The notes under the pieces were generated by a model. It saw only the letters and a list, made by a program, of their open reading frames with translations. It was not told where the DNA came from and did no database searches. Shown here one piece after another: positions 9,883 through 20,866 of a DNA stretch of 64,000 bases. Numbering within the stretch: the first letter of the stretch is position 1; each line of letters opens with the position of its first letter. A program made the position numbers and the translations under genes. Origin of the DNA: Nostoc indistinguendum CM1-VF10 (lineage in GTDB: Bacteria; Cyanobacteriota; Cyanobacteriia; Cyanobacteriales; Nostocaceae); NCBI GenBank assembly GCA_019359215.1, contig JAHHHS010000003.1, positions 109,434 to 173,433 on the forward strand. The letters are read 5' to 3'.

Positions 9883-9988
9883 TTAGAATTATAGGTTAGG
9901 TAGAGTAAAGCAAAACTCAACAAACTTGCAAATGTTAAGTTTCGCTCCGCTTAACCTAAATTTGTATCTTAATACAACTAGTAATAGT

Positions 9989-12900
9989 CTATATAGCTGA
10001 CTGTTGCATCGGGATTTCAATTACGAACTCAGTCCCCTCTCCTAATCTAGAATTACAGGTTAAACTACCCTTGTGTTTATCTACAACAATCTGATAGCTA
10101 ATCGACAACCCTAACCCCGTTCCACTTCCTACCGACTTGGTAGTAAAAAATGGATAAAAGATTTTTTGCTGCACAGCTTCTGTCATACCATAACCATTAT
10201 CAGCAATCCGAATTATTACCGTATTGGAATCTCTTAGTTCAGTAAAGATGCGAATTTTTCCTTTGTCTTTTATCATTTGCGCTTTGTCCTTTACTAAAGA
10301 CTCTTCTAAAGCATCGATTGCATTACTCAAGATATTCATGAATACCTGATTGAGTTGACCAGCGTAACAAGTAACTTCTCCTAGCTTTCCGTATTGTTTT
10401 ATGACTTTAATCTCAGGGTAATCGCTTTTTTCCTTAAGTCGATGCTGCAAAATCATTAAGGTGTTGTCTATTCCTTCATGAATATCTACAGGCTTCATTT
10501 CAGATTCATCCAGACGTGAGAAGTTGCGTAAGCCTAAAACAATATCCCGGATACGGGAACTGCCTACGTTCATTGAATCTAGAATCTTTGGCAAGTCTGT
10601 CGCTAGAAAATCTATATCAATCTCCTCAGCTTTCTCCTCAACTAAAGGCAAAGGATGGGGGTATTCCTGCTGATAAACAGCTATCAAATCCAGTAAGTGT
10701 TGAACATACTCACTAGCATAAGTAATATTACCATGAATAAAGTTAATGGGGTTGTTTATTTCATGGGCTATTCCCGCAACCATCTCCCCCAATGAAGACA
10801 TTTTTTCACTTTGAATCAATTGAGTTTGGGTACGTTGCAATTCTTCTAGAGTTTGTTGTAAGTGTTGATTTTTCTCGTTGATTTCTTGCGTTCTTTTCTC
10901 GACTTTTTCTTCTAATGTATGACTGTATTTCTCTAAGCGTTCTTTAGCTTGGGCTAAATTTTTGTAGAGAATAGCATTCTCTAGGGATATTGCTGCTTGG
11001 GTAGTAAGAAGTTTGATAACTTCTACGCGATCGTGCGTAAATGCCCCTGTAGTCAGATTATTTTCTAGGTAAAGAATACCAATCAATTTGCCTTTATTGA
11101 TAATAGGTATAGACAATAAACTCTTGGGTTCCTCACAGATAATATAGCTATCAGATGCTAAAAAATGAACAGACATTGCATCATCAATAACTAATATTTC
11201 TCTGGAACGTTTAACATAGTTTATCAAAGTAATAGGAACGTCGTAACTTGACTCTAGGTAAGTTGATGGAAACTCTGTGGAAGTATACTCAAAGGTTGAA
11301 ATTGAACAAACCGCTGTGACAATTAATGCTAAGTTATCATCTTCACTCAAAATCAAAGCGCATTTAGAGGCTCCTGCATTCTCCATTACAACTTTCATTA
11401 AAGTAGAAAGTAGCCGCTCAATCTCGATTTCCCCAGAGAGTGCTTGAGATGCTTTAATGAATGCGGCTAAATCTAGAGAGTCAGAAATACTTGTCTTCGA
11501 TCCAATCACAGTTTGTTGATTACTCAACGTAGAAAGAGATGTGCTATTGAAAGAAGTGCTTTCCTCGCTGGAGTGAATACTCAGTTTTTCTTGCTGAAAT
11601 ATAGGAGCAAGTAATTGAGGATAACGTTTTGCTAAATCGTCAACCTTGACTGACGCTCCCCAGCGAACGTAGCTATAATAGGCATCTGTTAAGTAGGTTT
11701 GGGCAATCTTATTTTTACCCCATTCTAAATAGAATTTGGCTGTAAGTTCTTGAGCTAGCGCTTCTTCATTAATATATTCATGTTCTTTAGCAAAGAGGAT
11801 AGCGCGATCGTAAAATTCTATCGCTTCGAGATATTCACCAGCAATCCGATACCGTTCAGCCTCTACAAGATAATATTTATGCAAATAATTCATCGGAGCA
11901 TGATGTGCCCAATGCTGCATTTTTTCCTGATTCGCTTGAACCTTATCTAAAATGTACTTTTGTTCAGAACAAGATGCATTAGGATATACTGCCAGCCTTG
12001 CTAGTGAATCATAGAAGTAGAGCAGAGGAGTAACTAGCTGTCCTCTTCCACCATGTAAATACTTTTCTGCTAGACTAGCATTTTCCAAGGCTGAAGAATA
12101 TTCTTGAAATAGGTAACAGAGATGCAATTTACTTACATATAAATAAAAAATACCCATTACATCATTACCTTCAAGGTAAAGCGGCAGCATTTTTTATCCG
12201 TCGTAAGCTTCACCAATTAAATAATAAGGGCTTGCTACATTTCCTAGTAAATTTAAGACACTCTGCCGATTGATGCTAATCCAGTTAAATACTATTTTTT
12301 GCTTAAGTTTAGCTATAGCATTAGTATAGGTTACCATCTCTCGTTCCAGCCCTGTCAGTTCTTGACCAATAAAATATGAAGAGTAGGAATAAGCGTTAAT
12401 ACAATAGGCTGAAAATTATAAATCTCCTGTTTCGATTCCAGTATAATAACCTTCCAATAAAGGTTTTAATATTTTCTTAGTATGTTCCTTCCAATGTTGA
12501 ATAGTTGTACTAAATCCGAGAATAATTTTAGCTTTAACTTCTTTAGCATTTAACTTATCCACTAAATTTGCAGCCAGTTTGCCAAATTGATAGCCAGACT
12601 CAATATCTCCCATTACTCCAGTGAGTATTAACCCATAGTTAACATAAGCAAAAGCAGACAAGGGAGCATTGCCATGTTTGAGTGATGCGCTGATTTGTTT
12701 AAGAACAATCAGCGGAAACATTTCAGGTACAACTAAATAGCTAACAGTAGCTACAGTCGATAAAATACGCATAGCTGCTATCTGCTGGGTATCTATCATT
12801 TCTGGCAAATCAATTAAGTCTTTGATTTGTTTACCATTTAGATTTGATGTTAACTCTGCTATTGCTAACTGAATATCAGACTGGCTTGGATGTTCAGGAA

Positions 12901-15607
12901 ACTCCACTCCCAAAAGTTTTAAGAAGGTTAATGCAGTATTTACAGCCTCTAATGCTTGATTCTGCGCCCCATAAGCCTGAATTTTGACTTCATAAACTTT
13001 CACTTTTTCTAGTAGTGTTTCACGTGCCAACACCACCTCTGCTAATTTCTCCATCTGTTCAAAATTGCCAGCTAGATAAGCTGCCTCTGTTGCAGTCTCA
13101 TATAAAGCTAGGGTGAGATCATGTTTGGTTTCCCAGCTATCAGGCGCTAGCAATTGAATGCCAGTAGTTAAATAGTTAACCGCAGCGAGATAAGCCGTTG
13201 ATGTTAAAACTTTACGTCCAGCAATTAGATTCATCTGGGCCAGTTCATCTCGTTTAGCTTGATGAGAGATGAATTCCACTGCGATATTAAACTGGTTGAC
13301 AAGCTCAAAAATCTTTTCTTCCTGTTCTGCTACTGGAATATTGTTCAATAACAGTAGTCCAATCTTTAAGTGAATTGGCTTTTTTTGTTCTTCGGGAATC
13401 AAAGAATAAGCGGCTTGCTGCACTCGGTCATGTACAAATTTATATTTAGGTAGCTGTAAATTAGAACTTGAAAATTGTGTAGATTCTATTCCATGAACAA
13501 TAAATTCTTGATTAAGATTATCTTGGGAAAAGATGTTATAATTTTCTGGTTGAGGGAAAACTAGCCCATCAAGTAATGCTTGCCACAAGTCTGATGCTGT
13601 ATCTACTACAGATTTTTCATTGACGATCGCAAGAGTTTTTAAGTCAAATTGATTACCAATACAGGCAGCAAGTCTCAGAACTTTTTGGGTATTGATTGGC
13701 AACTTCTGTATTTGAAGTGCGATAAATTCTACTACATCATCTGTAAGAGCTAATTCTTTGACTTTTGAAATATCATATTGCCAATAACCAATATCAAAGT
13801 TTAATACAATTAGTCCATCATCATATAAAGACTTGAGGAATTGAACGGAAAAGAAGGGGTTGCCTTTAGTTTTGGCAAACACCATCTGGGTGAGAGGAAC
13901 AGCAACTACCTCAGAGCAATTAAGGGTATCAGCAATTAGATAATTTAAATCACCCTGATTTAAAGGTGCTAGGGTGATTGTATTAATATTTGCTCCTGCT
14001 TTTTGAATCTCCTGTAGTGTTAAAGAAAGTGGATGTGCCTTGGAAACTTCATTATCTCGATACGAACCGACTAATAAGAAACTTCCCTTTGCTTCACGCA
14101 TATCTTCTATCTCTTCTGAAACAGAAGGCAAGGTCCTTTCAGACATTAATAATTGAATTAATTTCAAAGATGCCGTATCTGCCCATTGCAAGTCATCCAG
14201 AAAAATAACCAGGAGATGTTCTTTCGTTGTAAAAATTTGGATGAATTTTTGAAACAATAAATTGAAACGATTTTGGGCAGCACTACCAGAGATTTCTGTA
14301 ACCGGAGGTTGCTTGCCAACAATCTGTTCAAGTTCAGGGATTACATCAATAATCACCTGATTTTGTGTACCCAACCCCCGCAGAATTTTGGTTTTCCATT
14401 GTTGAATTTGGGCATCAGTTTCTGAGAGCAGTTGCCCGATTAAGTCTCGAAAAGCTTGCACCAATCCTGACAAGGGAATATCACGTTGAAACTGGTCAAA
14501 TTTTCCTTTGATGAAGTAACTACGCTGCCGCACAATAGGTTTGTGGATTTCATTGACCACAGCAGTTTTGCCTATTCCAGAGGAACCCGCGACTAATATC
14601 ATTTCTGTTGCCCCTTGTGTCACACGCTTAAAAGCAGCGAGTAGGGTTTCAACTTCACTTTGACGACCATAGAGTTTTTCAGGGATTACGAAATGGTCTG
14701 AAATATCTTTAACGCCTAGTTCAAAGGGTGCAATATTTTTTGTTTCTTGCCACTGGCTTTGGCACATTTCCAAATCATGCTTTAATCCCAGAGCACTCTG
14801 ATAGCGGTCTTCGGCATTTTTTGCCATCAGCTTGCTGATAATATCAGACAAAATTAGTGGAATATTAGAGTTAATCCGCTCGGCTTTTAGCGGTTGTTTA
14901 GCAATGTGAGAGTAAACTAATTCCATCGGATCTTTAGTTGTGAAGGGCAACTGTCCGGTGAGGAGTTGAAAGAACGTGACACCGAGGGAATAAAAATCAG
15001 TGCGGTAGTCAATACCTTGGTTCATCCTTCCGGTTTGTTCTGGGGAAATGTAAGCTAGAGTGCCTTCTAAGACGTTGGGATTCGTGACAAATTGGATTTC
15101 TTTTGGTAGCAGAGTGGCAATACTAAAGTCGATGAGTTTTATTTCATCTGTAGTAGGGTTGATCAGGATGTTGGCAGGCTTGATGTCTTTATGAATGATG
15201 CGATCGCGATGCAATCCCTCAAGGGTAGAAGCAATTTTAATGGCAATGTTGAAAAACTCATCTAGGGAAAACCTGTTTTCATCCTTCCCTTTGTCCTCCA
15301 GTCGCCAGTCTTGGAGGGAAATGCCACCAAAATCTTCCATCACTAGGACGTAGCTGTTACGGTAACTTTCTAAGCTATAGGTTTTGACTATGCCAGGAAG
15401 ATCGAGGTTTTTGGCGATGATATATTGATTGCGGAACTGGGCAATTTCCGCGAACGTAGGATATTCATTTCGCATCAATTTGAGAACAACTGATTTTTGG
15501 TCTTGTTCTCTAATGCCACGATAAACTAGGGTTTTACTACCTAAGTAGATTTGCTCAGTGAGGCGATAGCCAGGAAACGCATATAATGTATCTAATACTA
15601 CCAACAT
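9989..15607 (-). pseudogene. Ser/Thr kinase-AAA-GAF-histidine kinase hybrid broken by two TAA codons
   Basis: From ATG 15607 to the stop at 9989 there is one continuous frame of 1,873 codons, interrupted only by TAA at 12416-12418 (codon 1064) and TAA at 12194-12196 (codon 1138). Domains in order: Ser/Thr kinase with HKDIKPANIL and DFS in place of DFG; AAA-type ATPase with GSSGIGKT; a long TPR-like helical region; GAF (ending TQAAISLENAILYKNL); coiled coil; H-box [16 protein letters not shown]; HATPase with DNGYGM and GTGLGLS. The 73 codons between the stops keep family-like sequence (FIGQELTGLEREM, NLLGN). Restart at 12190 would give a 733-residue GAF-histidine kinase. Such hybrids sit beside terpene synthase/P450 pairs in Nostoc. 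Confidence 0.85.
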
Positions 15608-16186
15608 CGCAGACTATGCTCATAATTCTTGTTTCTATGGCTTAGTATTCCCATGCGAAGACTATCATTATCATGAAATAAGAATTTTTTTGTTTAGTTT
15701 GTATTTAAAAATTTAGTTTTTTCTTAAAGTCTTATCTTGGACTATGTAATTCTAGAAAAGGCTAATTTTGATATCAAGGCATAAGCTTGCTAAACATATT
15801 TTTAGCGAATTTTTCTGTGCTTTCGATTAGTGGAGTAGCTCTCAAGTAACGCAGATTGTAAATGTAGCAGACTACACAACAAAAAAGCCTGCCGTTCTCA
15901 TTAGTTCAAGAGTAAACTGCGGCAGGTTTAGTGGGTTTAGGGATGCTTTGCTAGACTGTCAACCTCTTCTCTTACGAAGACGTTACGCGATCGGTGAATT
16001 CAAAATCCAAATTTGATAAAGGTGGAGATAATTGCTAACTACTTTTCCAGTTTTTGAATTTTGTTGTCAACGATGATTTATCAACATAAGTATTTTTGAA
16101 CTAACTATTTTTACCCGCTATTAATCGGACATCCGTTATTAGAAACGGAGTATTTTTGGCTGCGATAATAATAATGAGCACAAATG
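15608..16186. other. Intergenic region with one hairpin
   Basis: About 580 bp upstream of the broken hybrid kinase. It holds an imperfect inverted repeat at about 15886-15928 (GCCTGCCG ... CGGCAGG) and HIP1 sites, and no recognisable gene. Confidence 0.45.
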
Positions 16187-16357
16187 CTACTTGATTTTTT
16201 GTTTAATAAAGGTCACAACTTGAGTTAGCTGTTTCTTTAAGCCATCGATTTCAGCTTGCATTTTGACAATTTTCTCGTTCAATGCATCAATTTCTGCGTT
16301 GGAGGCTCCTCCGGCGCTAGGAGTTGCGTTGCTTGTGTTCTTTTCAATTTGTGTCAT
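16187..16357 (-). CDS. Small coiled-coil peptide (56 aa), unknown
   Basis: A short frame from ATG 16357 to TAG 16187 encodes 56 residues beginning MTQIEKNTSN. A flexible Ser/Gly/Ala-rich N-terminal 20 residues precedes heptads (AEIDALNEKIVKMQAEIDGL) that should form a dimeric coiled coil, and a basic tail KQKIK. It has no signal peptide or cysteine. The composition is regular and protein-like, which is why I regard it as real despite its size. It is divergent from lipA, whose start is 156 bp away. Function is unknown; small coiled-coil adaptors or regulators are possible. Confidence 0.6.
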   Translation of the reverse strand: MTQIEKNTSNATPSAGGASNAEIDALNEKIVKMQAEIDGLKKQLTQVVTFIKQKIK

Positions 16358-16513
16358 GGTGATATTTAAGGCTTTAGCTTGGTTCTAGGGCATAAGGGGC
16401 ATCGTGACTTGATTAAGAGTATCCTCGCCTCTCCCGATCCCTGTGCCTATTGTTATCTATCATTTGTTAATTGACAGACCGTTATCGTTACTCAATATCC
16501 GCATCTTGCCTGG

Positions 16514-17440
16514 ATGTCTATGATTTCGTCACAACAAGCCGAACTAAAGTCTGAAATTAAGGCAATGCCTAGCTGGTTACGTCGCTCTATTGGCAAAGCC
16601 AGTGAAATCTCTACCGTACAACGGATTATTAAGCAGCGCCAAATTCACACGATTTGCGAAGAAGGGCGCTGTCCCAATCGGGGGGAATGCTATGCCCAAA
16701 AAACTGCAACTTTCTTACTAATGGGGCCTACTTGCACACGCTCTTGTGCTTTCTGTCAAGTAGATAAAGGTCATGCACCGATGGCTCTTGATTTAGAGGA
16801 ACCCCAAAAGGTAGCACAGGCGGTGCAGCTTTTGGGATTGCGTTATGTGGTGCTGACTTCTGTAGCCCGTGATGACTTGCCCGATCAGGGCGCAGGTCAC
16901 TTTGTAGAGACGATCGCAACTATCCGCCAGTTGAATCCAGAGACTCAAATTGAAGTGCTGACACCAGATTTTTGGGGTGGTGCTGGTATTGGGGAGTCAG
17001 GTCAATACCAGCGAATAGCGATGATTGTGAAAGCCAAACCTGCTTGTTTTAATCACAATATTGAGACAGTGCGACGGTTAACTGGGCCAGTGCGCCGGGG
17101 AGCCAAGTACGATCGCTCCCTCTCCGTACTGGCTATGGTCAAAGAAATCGATCCGACAACTCCCACCAAATCAGGTTTGATGCTGGGACACGGAGAAACA
17201 CTTGATGAAGTCGTCGAAGCAATGGCTGATCTCAGGGCTGTAGGGTGCGATCGCTTAACTCTTGGGCAGTATATGCGTCCTTCTTTAGAACATCTGCCAG
17301 TCCAAAAATATTGGACTCCAGAGGAATTCGATCAACTCGGCAGATTAGCATGGGAAATGGGATTTAACCATGTTCGTTCTGGGCCTCTGGTTCGCAGTTC
17401 CTATCATGCTGGAGAGGAGGGAGTAGGGAGTGAGGAGTAG
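16514..17440 (+). CDS. lipA: Lipoyl synthase
   Basis: A 308-residue radical SAM enzyme that inserts two sulfurs into octanoyl groups on lipoyl-dependent proteins. Both cluster motifs are visible: the auxiliary-cluster cysteines in [12 protein letters not shown] near residues 48-59 and the radical [11 protein letters not shown] near 74-81; the closing RSSYHAGE with its cluster-ligand serine is at the end. The last residues after HAGEE (GVGSEE) are encoded by the start of a G-rich low-complexity repeat, so the C-terminus looks slightly extended relative to the family. ATG 16514 or ATG 16520 may be used. Confidence 0.95.
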   Translation: MSMISSQQAELKSEIKAMPSWLRRSIGKASEISTVQRIIKQRQIHTICEEGRCPNRGECYAQKTATFLLMGPTCTRSCAFCQVDKGHAPMALDLEEPQKVAQAVQLLGLRYVVLTSVARDDLPDQGAGHFVETIATIRQLNPETQIEVLTPDFWGGAGIGESGQYQRIAMIVKAKPACFNHNIETVRRLTGPVRRGAKYDRSLSVLAMVKEIDPTTPTKSGLMLGHGETLDEVVEAMADLRAVGCDRLTLGQYMRPSLEHLPVQKYWTPEEFDQLGRLAWEMGFNHVRSGPLVRSSYHAGEEGVGSEE

Positions 17441-17605
17441 AAGCCGGGGATGAGGGAGCAGGGGAAGACAAGGGAGACAAGGGAGACAAGGGGTGCTTGA
17501 AACAAGTCTTTCCCCTTGTCCCCAATTCTCCTTGTCCCCAAGTCCTCTTCCCAATGCCCCATACCCAATGCCCAATACCCAGTCCCCACTCCCCAATTCT
17601 TAACT
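17410..17605. repeat. G-rich then C-rich low-complexity repeat tract
   Basis: About 200 bp of degenerate short units: GGGAGACAA-type repeats at 17450-17500, then CCCAATGCC/CCCATACC heptamer-like units to 17600. The two halves are partly complementary (GGGGAAGACAAG versus CTTGTCCCC), so the transcript could fold into a hairpin behind lipA. This class of repeat is abundant in Nostoc and also appears here at 1311, 20779, 42630 and 50505. Confidence 0.8.
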
Positions 17606-17691
17606 TCACACAAATATTCTTAAAGAATTTGAATATTTGGTACGCCAGTTTGGTATTTCTTAAAAAGTCGTGACATTAGGAGAATCGCATT

Positions 17692-17829
17692 ATGACCGCT
17701 AAAACGAAGGATTCCGCAGTTGCCGACAGTGGAGCTAAACCTCCCTACGCCTTTCGCACAGGCTGGGCACTGTTATTGTTAGCTATCAATTTTGTGGTGG
17801 CAGCCTTCTATTTCCACATTATTGAATAG
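17692..17829 (+). CDS. psaX: Photosystem I subunit PsaX
   Basis: A 45-residue frame from ATG 17692 to TAG 17827-17829. After a short polar N-terminus comes GAKPPYAFRTGWALLLL and a single transmembrane helix ending AAFYFHIIE, the characteristic PsaX pattern. PsaX is a small peripheral PSI subunit found in some cyanobacteria. A ribosome site AGGAGA lies about 10 nt upstream. It sits between lipA and the convergent permease gene, away from psaA-psaB. Confidence 0.93.
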   Translation: MTAKTKDSAVADSGAKPPYAFRTGWALLLLAINFVVAAFYFHIIE

Positions 17830-17850
17830 TTAGAAGTGGAATGGTGCTGC

Positions 17851-18717
17851 TCAAATCGTTCCTTTGAATAAACCTTTGGGACGAATGAGCAGCACCAAAA
17901 TCATGATTAACAGTGCTACACCTTGTTTGTACTGTGAACCCAGCCAAGGGGTACTGATTTCTTGGACGATGCCAATAATAAAAGCTGCTGCGATCGCACC
18001 GTAAGGGTTGCCTATCCCACCAAGAATTACTGAGGCAAATAATGGTAAAATTAAAAACCATCCCATATTTGGACGCACAGCTGTAATTAACCCATACATA
18101 CTGCCGCCCAGTGAAGTAAGAGTGCCGGCAATTACCCAAGTCCAAAGAATTACTCGGTCAACATTAATACCTGAAACCCTGGCTAAGTCCAGATCGTCAG
18201 CAACTGCTCGCATCGCCTTACCAATTTTGGTATTTTGCAGCAAGTAATGCAGCGCCAAAATTGCTAGCACCGCTAACCCCAGTACCAATAATTGATTTTG
18301 CGGCACCTTTAAACCAAAGATGTCTAAAGCTGGCGTGACAGGTAAATTATAATTTTGGTTCTTGCCACCCCAGATAAAAATAATGCCATTGCGAAGAAAT
18401 AAGGCAAGTCCGATAGAAATAATAATCAGCGTAGTAGAAGTAGCACGAATAGAGCGCATCTTTGACCACAGTAACTTTTCCGATAACAGCATTGCTGCTA
18501 CTGTTCCTGCCGCTCCCAGGATCATCGACAGCCAAATATTGACTCCAATAGTGTTTATCAGCCAAGTCAGATAGGCTCCTAGAGTGAGAAAGTCACCATG
18601 AGCAAAGTTAGATAACCGTAAAATCCCGTAGGTAAGAGTGAGTCCGACTGCGGCTAAAGCAATAATGCTCCCAACCGCAATCCCGTTAACTATTAGTTGG
18701 GCAAATTGTGTATCCAT
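17851..18717 (-). CDS. livH: Branched-chain/neutral amino acid ABC transporter permease, LivH type
   Basis: A 288-residue inner membrane permease with about eight hydrophobic helices. The N-terminal GLTLTYGILRLSNFAHGDFL is the signature of LivH-type permeases, and a later GIGNPYGAIAAAFIIGI loop near residue 240 matches the cytoplasmic coupling region. It corresponds to the NatD-type subunit of cyanobacterial neutral amino acid uptake systems. No cognate LivM, LivF/G or binding protein is adjacent, which is common for Nat components scattered in Anabaena and Nostoc. It is convergent with psaX (21 bp between stops). Confidence 0.9.
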   Translation of the reverse strand: MDTQFAQLIVNGIAVGSIIALAAVGLTLTYGILRLSNFAHGDFLTLGAYLTWLINTIGVNIWLSMILGAAGTVAAMLLSEKLLWSKMRSIRATSTTLIIISIGLALFLRNGIIFIWGGKNQNYNLPVTPALDIFGLKVPQNQLLVLGLAVLAILALHYLLQNTKIGKAMRAVADDLDLARVSGINVDRVILWTWVIAGTLTSLGGSMYGLITAVRPNMGWFLILPLFASVILGGIGNPYGAIAAAFIIGIVQEISTPWLGSQYKQGVALLIMILVLLIRPKGLFKGTI

Positions 18718-18922
18718 AAGGCTTAAGTTGCTTTCAAAAATTTTAGATCCGTGGTTGATATAATAATTTTTTTGGATTAGCGGCTAAATTTAACATCATA
18801 AGTTATGGTTTATAACAACATAGGTTATGGTTTATAAATAAAAAAGAATTGTCCGCTAATATACATAGAATCCTTTTAGGATTTTTATGTAAAGCTAAAC
18901 TTGTTCAGCGGTCTAGTTGACC

Positions 18923-20776
18923 ATGCAGCAGTATTCAAGCTTACCAGACCAGAACTCACAGATATATGCAAGGCCAAAACCTTTGACAACAATTCAGCAA
19001 CTTCGCGCCAAGTTGTGGCTGGAGAGCAGCTTGAACCAGTTGCAAAGTCGCCTTAGTGATTGTGTACTTTCTGCTTGTAACAATGTCCCGCAGGCAGAAG
19101 CCGCAGAAGCACAAATTCTCCAAACTGTAGTAAACGAGATTAACAGTGCTGTTCACAGCAGTAATCTGGCGCTTACGGATTGTGCCGTAGGCATTGCTCT
19201 GTTTCAACCACAAGAAACTGTTGCCACAGTTTGCTATGTTTCTCGTTCTCCATCGCCAAACTCACAACCTTTATTTTTAGAAGTGCTGACAGCAGAAAAA
19301 AAGCTGTTGTTGAGATTGCAAGAGGTTATAGAACTCGAAGATTTGCAACAGCTTGAGAATCAGCAACCACCGAGCGCTTGGCGGTTAGCTGATGATTCTG
19401 GCAACGTCATGGGCTGGCTAATTATCGCTCCAGCACGCCTAAACTCTAATCGGGAGTCGCTCATAGAAGAATTACAAGCTCAACTCAGATCACAATTGAT
19501 GGCAAGGTCTGCCAAACACTGTACTACAGCTTTAGTACAGCTTAGACAGATCCTGTCTTGGCAACAACGGTATCAACAGTTAAGTAAGTCTAATCAAGAA
19601 TTGGAGCGCACCAATCAACTCAAAAATCAGTTTCTGGCAAACACCAGTCACGAAATTCGGACACCGCTAAGTTCTATGATTGGGTTTACACACCTGCTTT
19701 TAGCTCAAGGGTACGAACCAACTAAAGAACGCCAGCAAGAGTATTTAAATATCATTCAGTCTAGCGGCAAGCACTTGCTAGCTCTAATAAATGATATTTT
19801 GGATCTTTCTAAAATTGAAGCAAATCAACTAGAAGTGCACTGGGAAACAATAGATGTCCCACTGCTGTGTACCAATGTTTTGGCACTGGTGAAAGAGAAA
19901 GCCGCTAATAAGGGTTTGAAACTTCGTCTAGAACTTGACCGCGATATTACAACCCTAGTAGCTGATCCCTTGCGACTCAAGCAAATGCTGTTTAATTTAC
20001 TCTCCAACGCCCTAAAGTTTACTAGTAAAGGAAGTGTTGGCTTACAGGTTGCTCCCAAAGGTGTATTTATGCATTTTACAGTTTGGGATACTGGCACTGG
20101 CATTTCCCAAGAAGACCAAGTTCAACTGTTTGAACCCTATTTCCAAATTGCCAAGGCTGCCGCTGGTGGTGCTGAAGGTACTGGTTTGGGTTTAGCAGTG
20201 ACTCGGAAACTCGCCCAAATTCATGGTGGTTCTGTAAAAGTTGAATCTGAAGTAGATCGCGGTTCCCGTTTTACCCTTGTACTTCCTCTTAAGCAAGAGG
20301 CGGGAGATGAGGAGGGAGGGGAAGCAGAGGAGGCAGAGGAAGCAGGGGAAGCAAAATATTCATCTTCTTTGCCTTTCACCTCTAGCTCGTCTGTAGAGAT
20401 TTTGCTGGTAGAAAATGATTTACCCAACGCTAGTTTGATGCAAATTTATCTACGTAAATTGGGATATCAGGTGACTTGGGTTAAGAATGCTGACGAAATG
20501 TGGGAAGCTCTAACACAGTTAGACCCAGTGGTGATTTTAATGGATGTTCATCTGGCAGATGCAAATGGCCTTAACTTAGTCCAGCAGCTGCGAGAAAATC
20601 GGCAATATCGGGCGATTCCGATAATTGTACAAACAGCAAGGGCAATGAAAGGCGATCGCGAAACTTGTTTAGCAGCTGGAGTAGATGACTATATTTCTAA
20701 ACCGATTGATTTACCACTTTTAGCCAGTCTGGTGGCCAAGTACAGTAAAGCACCAAGTTTAGTTGATGGGGAGTAG
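18923..20776 (+). CDS. Hybrid histidine kinase with C-terminal receiver
   Basis: A 617-residue soluble sensor kinase from ATG 18923 (a TTG lies two codons earlier). Residues 1-200 form a GAF-like input region without clear ligands; a coiled coil leads to the H-box NTSHEIRTPLSSMIGF with phospho-His at ~243; HATPase boxes DTGTGIS and GTGLGLA follow; the receiver carries ILLVENDLPNA, phosphoacceptor LMDVHLADANG and YISKPID. Between HATPase and receiver is an acidic Gly/Glu linker (EEGGEAEEAEEAGEA) encoded by GAGGMGG-type DNA repeat, which looks like repeat sequence retained in frame. Partner and signal are unknown. Confidence 0.92.
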   Translation: MQQYSSLPDQNSQIYARPKPLTTIQQLRAKLWLESSLNQLQSRLSDCVLSACNNVPQAEAAEAQILQTVVNEINSAVHSSNLALTDCAVGIALFQPQETVATVCYVSRSPSPNSQPLFLEVLTAEKKLLLRLQEVIELEDLQQLENQQPPSAWRLADDSGNVMGWLIIAPARLNSNRESLIEELQAQLRSQLMARSAKHCTTALVQLRQILSWQQRYQQLSKSNQELERTNQLKNQFLANTSHEIRTPLSSMIGFTHLLLAQGYEPTKERQQEYLNIIQSSGKHLLALINDILDLSKIEANQLEVHWETIDVPLLCTNVLALVKEKAANKGLKLRLELDRDITTLVADPLRLKQMLFNLLSNALKFTSKGSVGLQVAPKGVFMHFTVWDTGTGISQEDQVQLFEPYFQIAKAAAGGAEGTGLGLAVTRKLAQIHGGSVKVESEVDRGSRFTLVLPLKQEAGDEEGGEAEEAEEAGEAKYSSSLPFTSSSSVEILLVENDLPNASLMQIYLRKLGYQVTWVKNADEMWEALTQLDPVVILMDVHLADANGLNLVQQLRENRQYRAIPIIVQTARAMKGDRETCLAAGVDDYISKPIDLPLLASLVAKYSKAPSLVDGE

Positions 20777-20778
20777 GG

Positions 20779-20808
20779 AATGCCCAATGCCCAATGCCCA
20801 ATGCCCTA
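20779..20808. repeat. CCCAATG heptamer repeat
   Basis: Three or four tandem copies of TGCCCAA / ATGCCCA, a heptamer array typical of Nostoc intergenic DNA, immediately after the hybrid kinase gene. Confidence 0.85.
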
Positions 20809-20866
20809 TAAGTAATCACTACAATAGAATTTGTTGGGTGCTATAGAGTTTGGGCAGGATTGAGAA

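Noticed and set aside
9989..15607. TAA recoded as a sense codon in this organism
   Set aside because: Many intact genes here (for example the COG0523, ndhB, P450, hydrolase genes) terminate at TAA, so ordinary nonsense mutation is the simpler reading.
17345..17613. Three overlapping minus-strand frames behind lipA rich in Gly, Trp, Leu and Pro
   Set aside because: They are translations of the low-complexity repeat tract in different frames.
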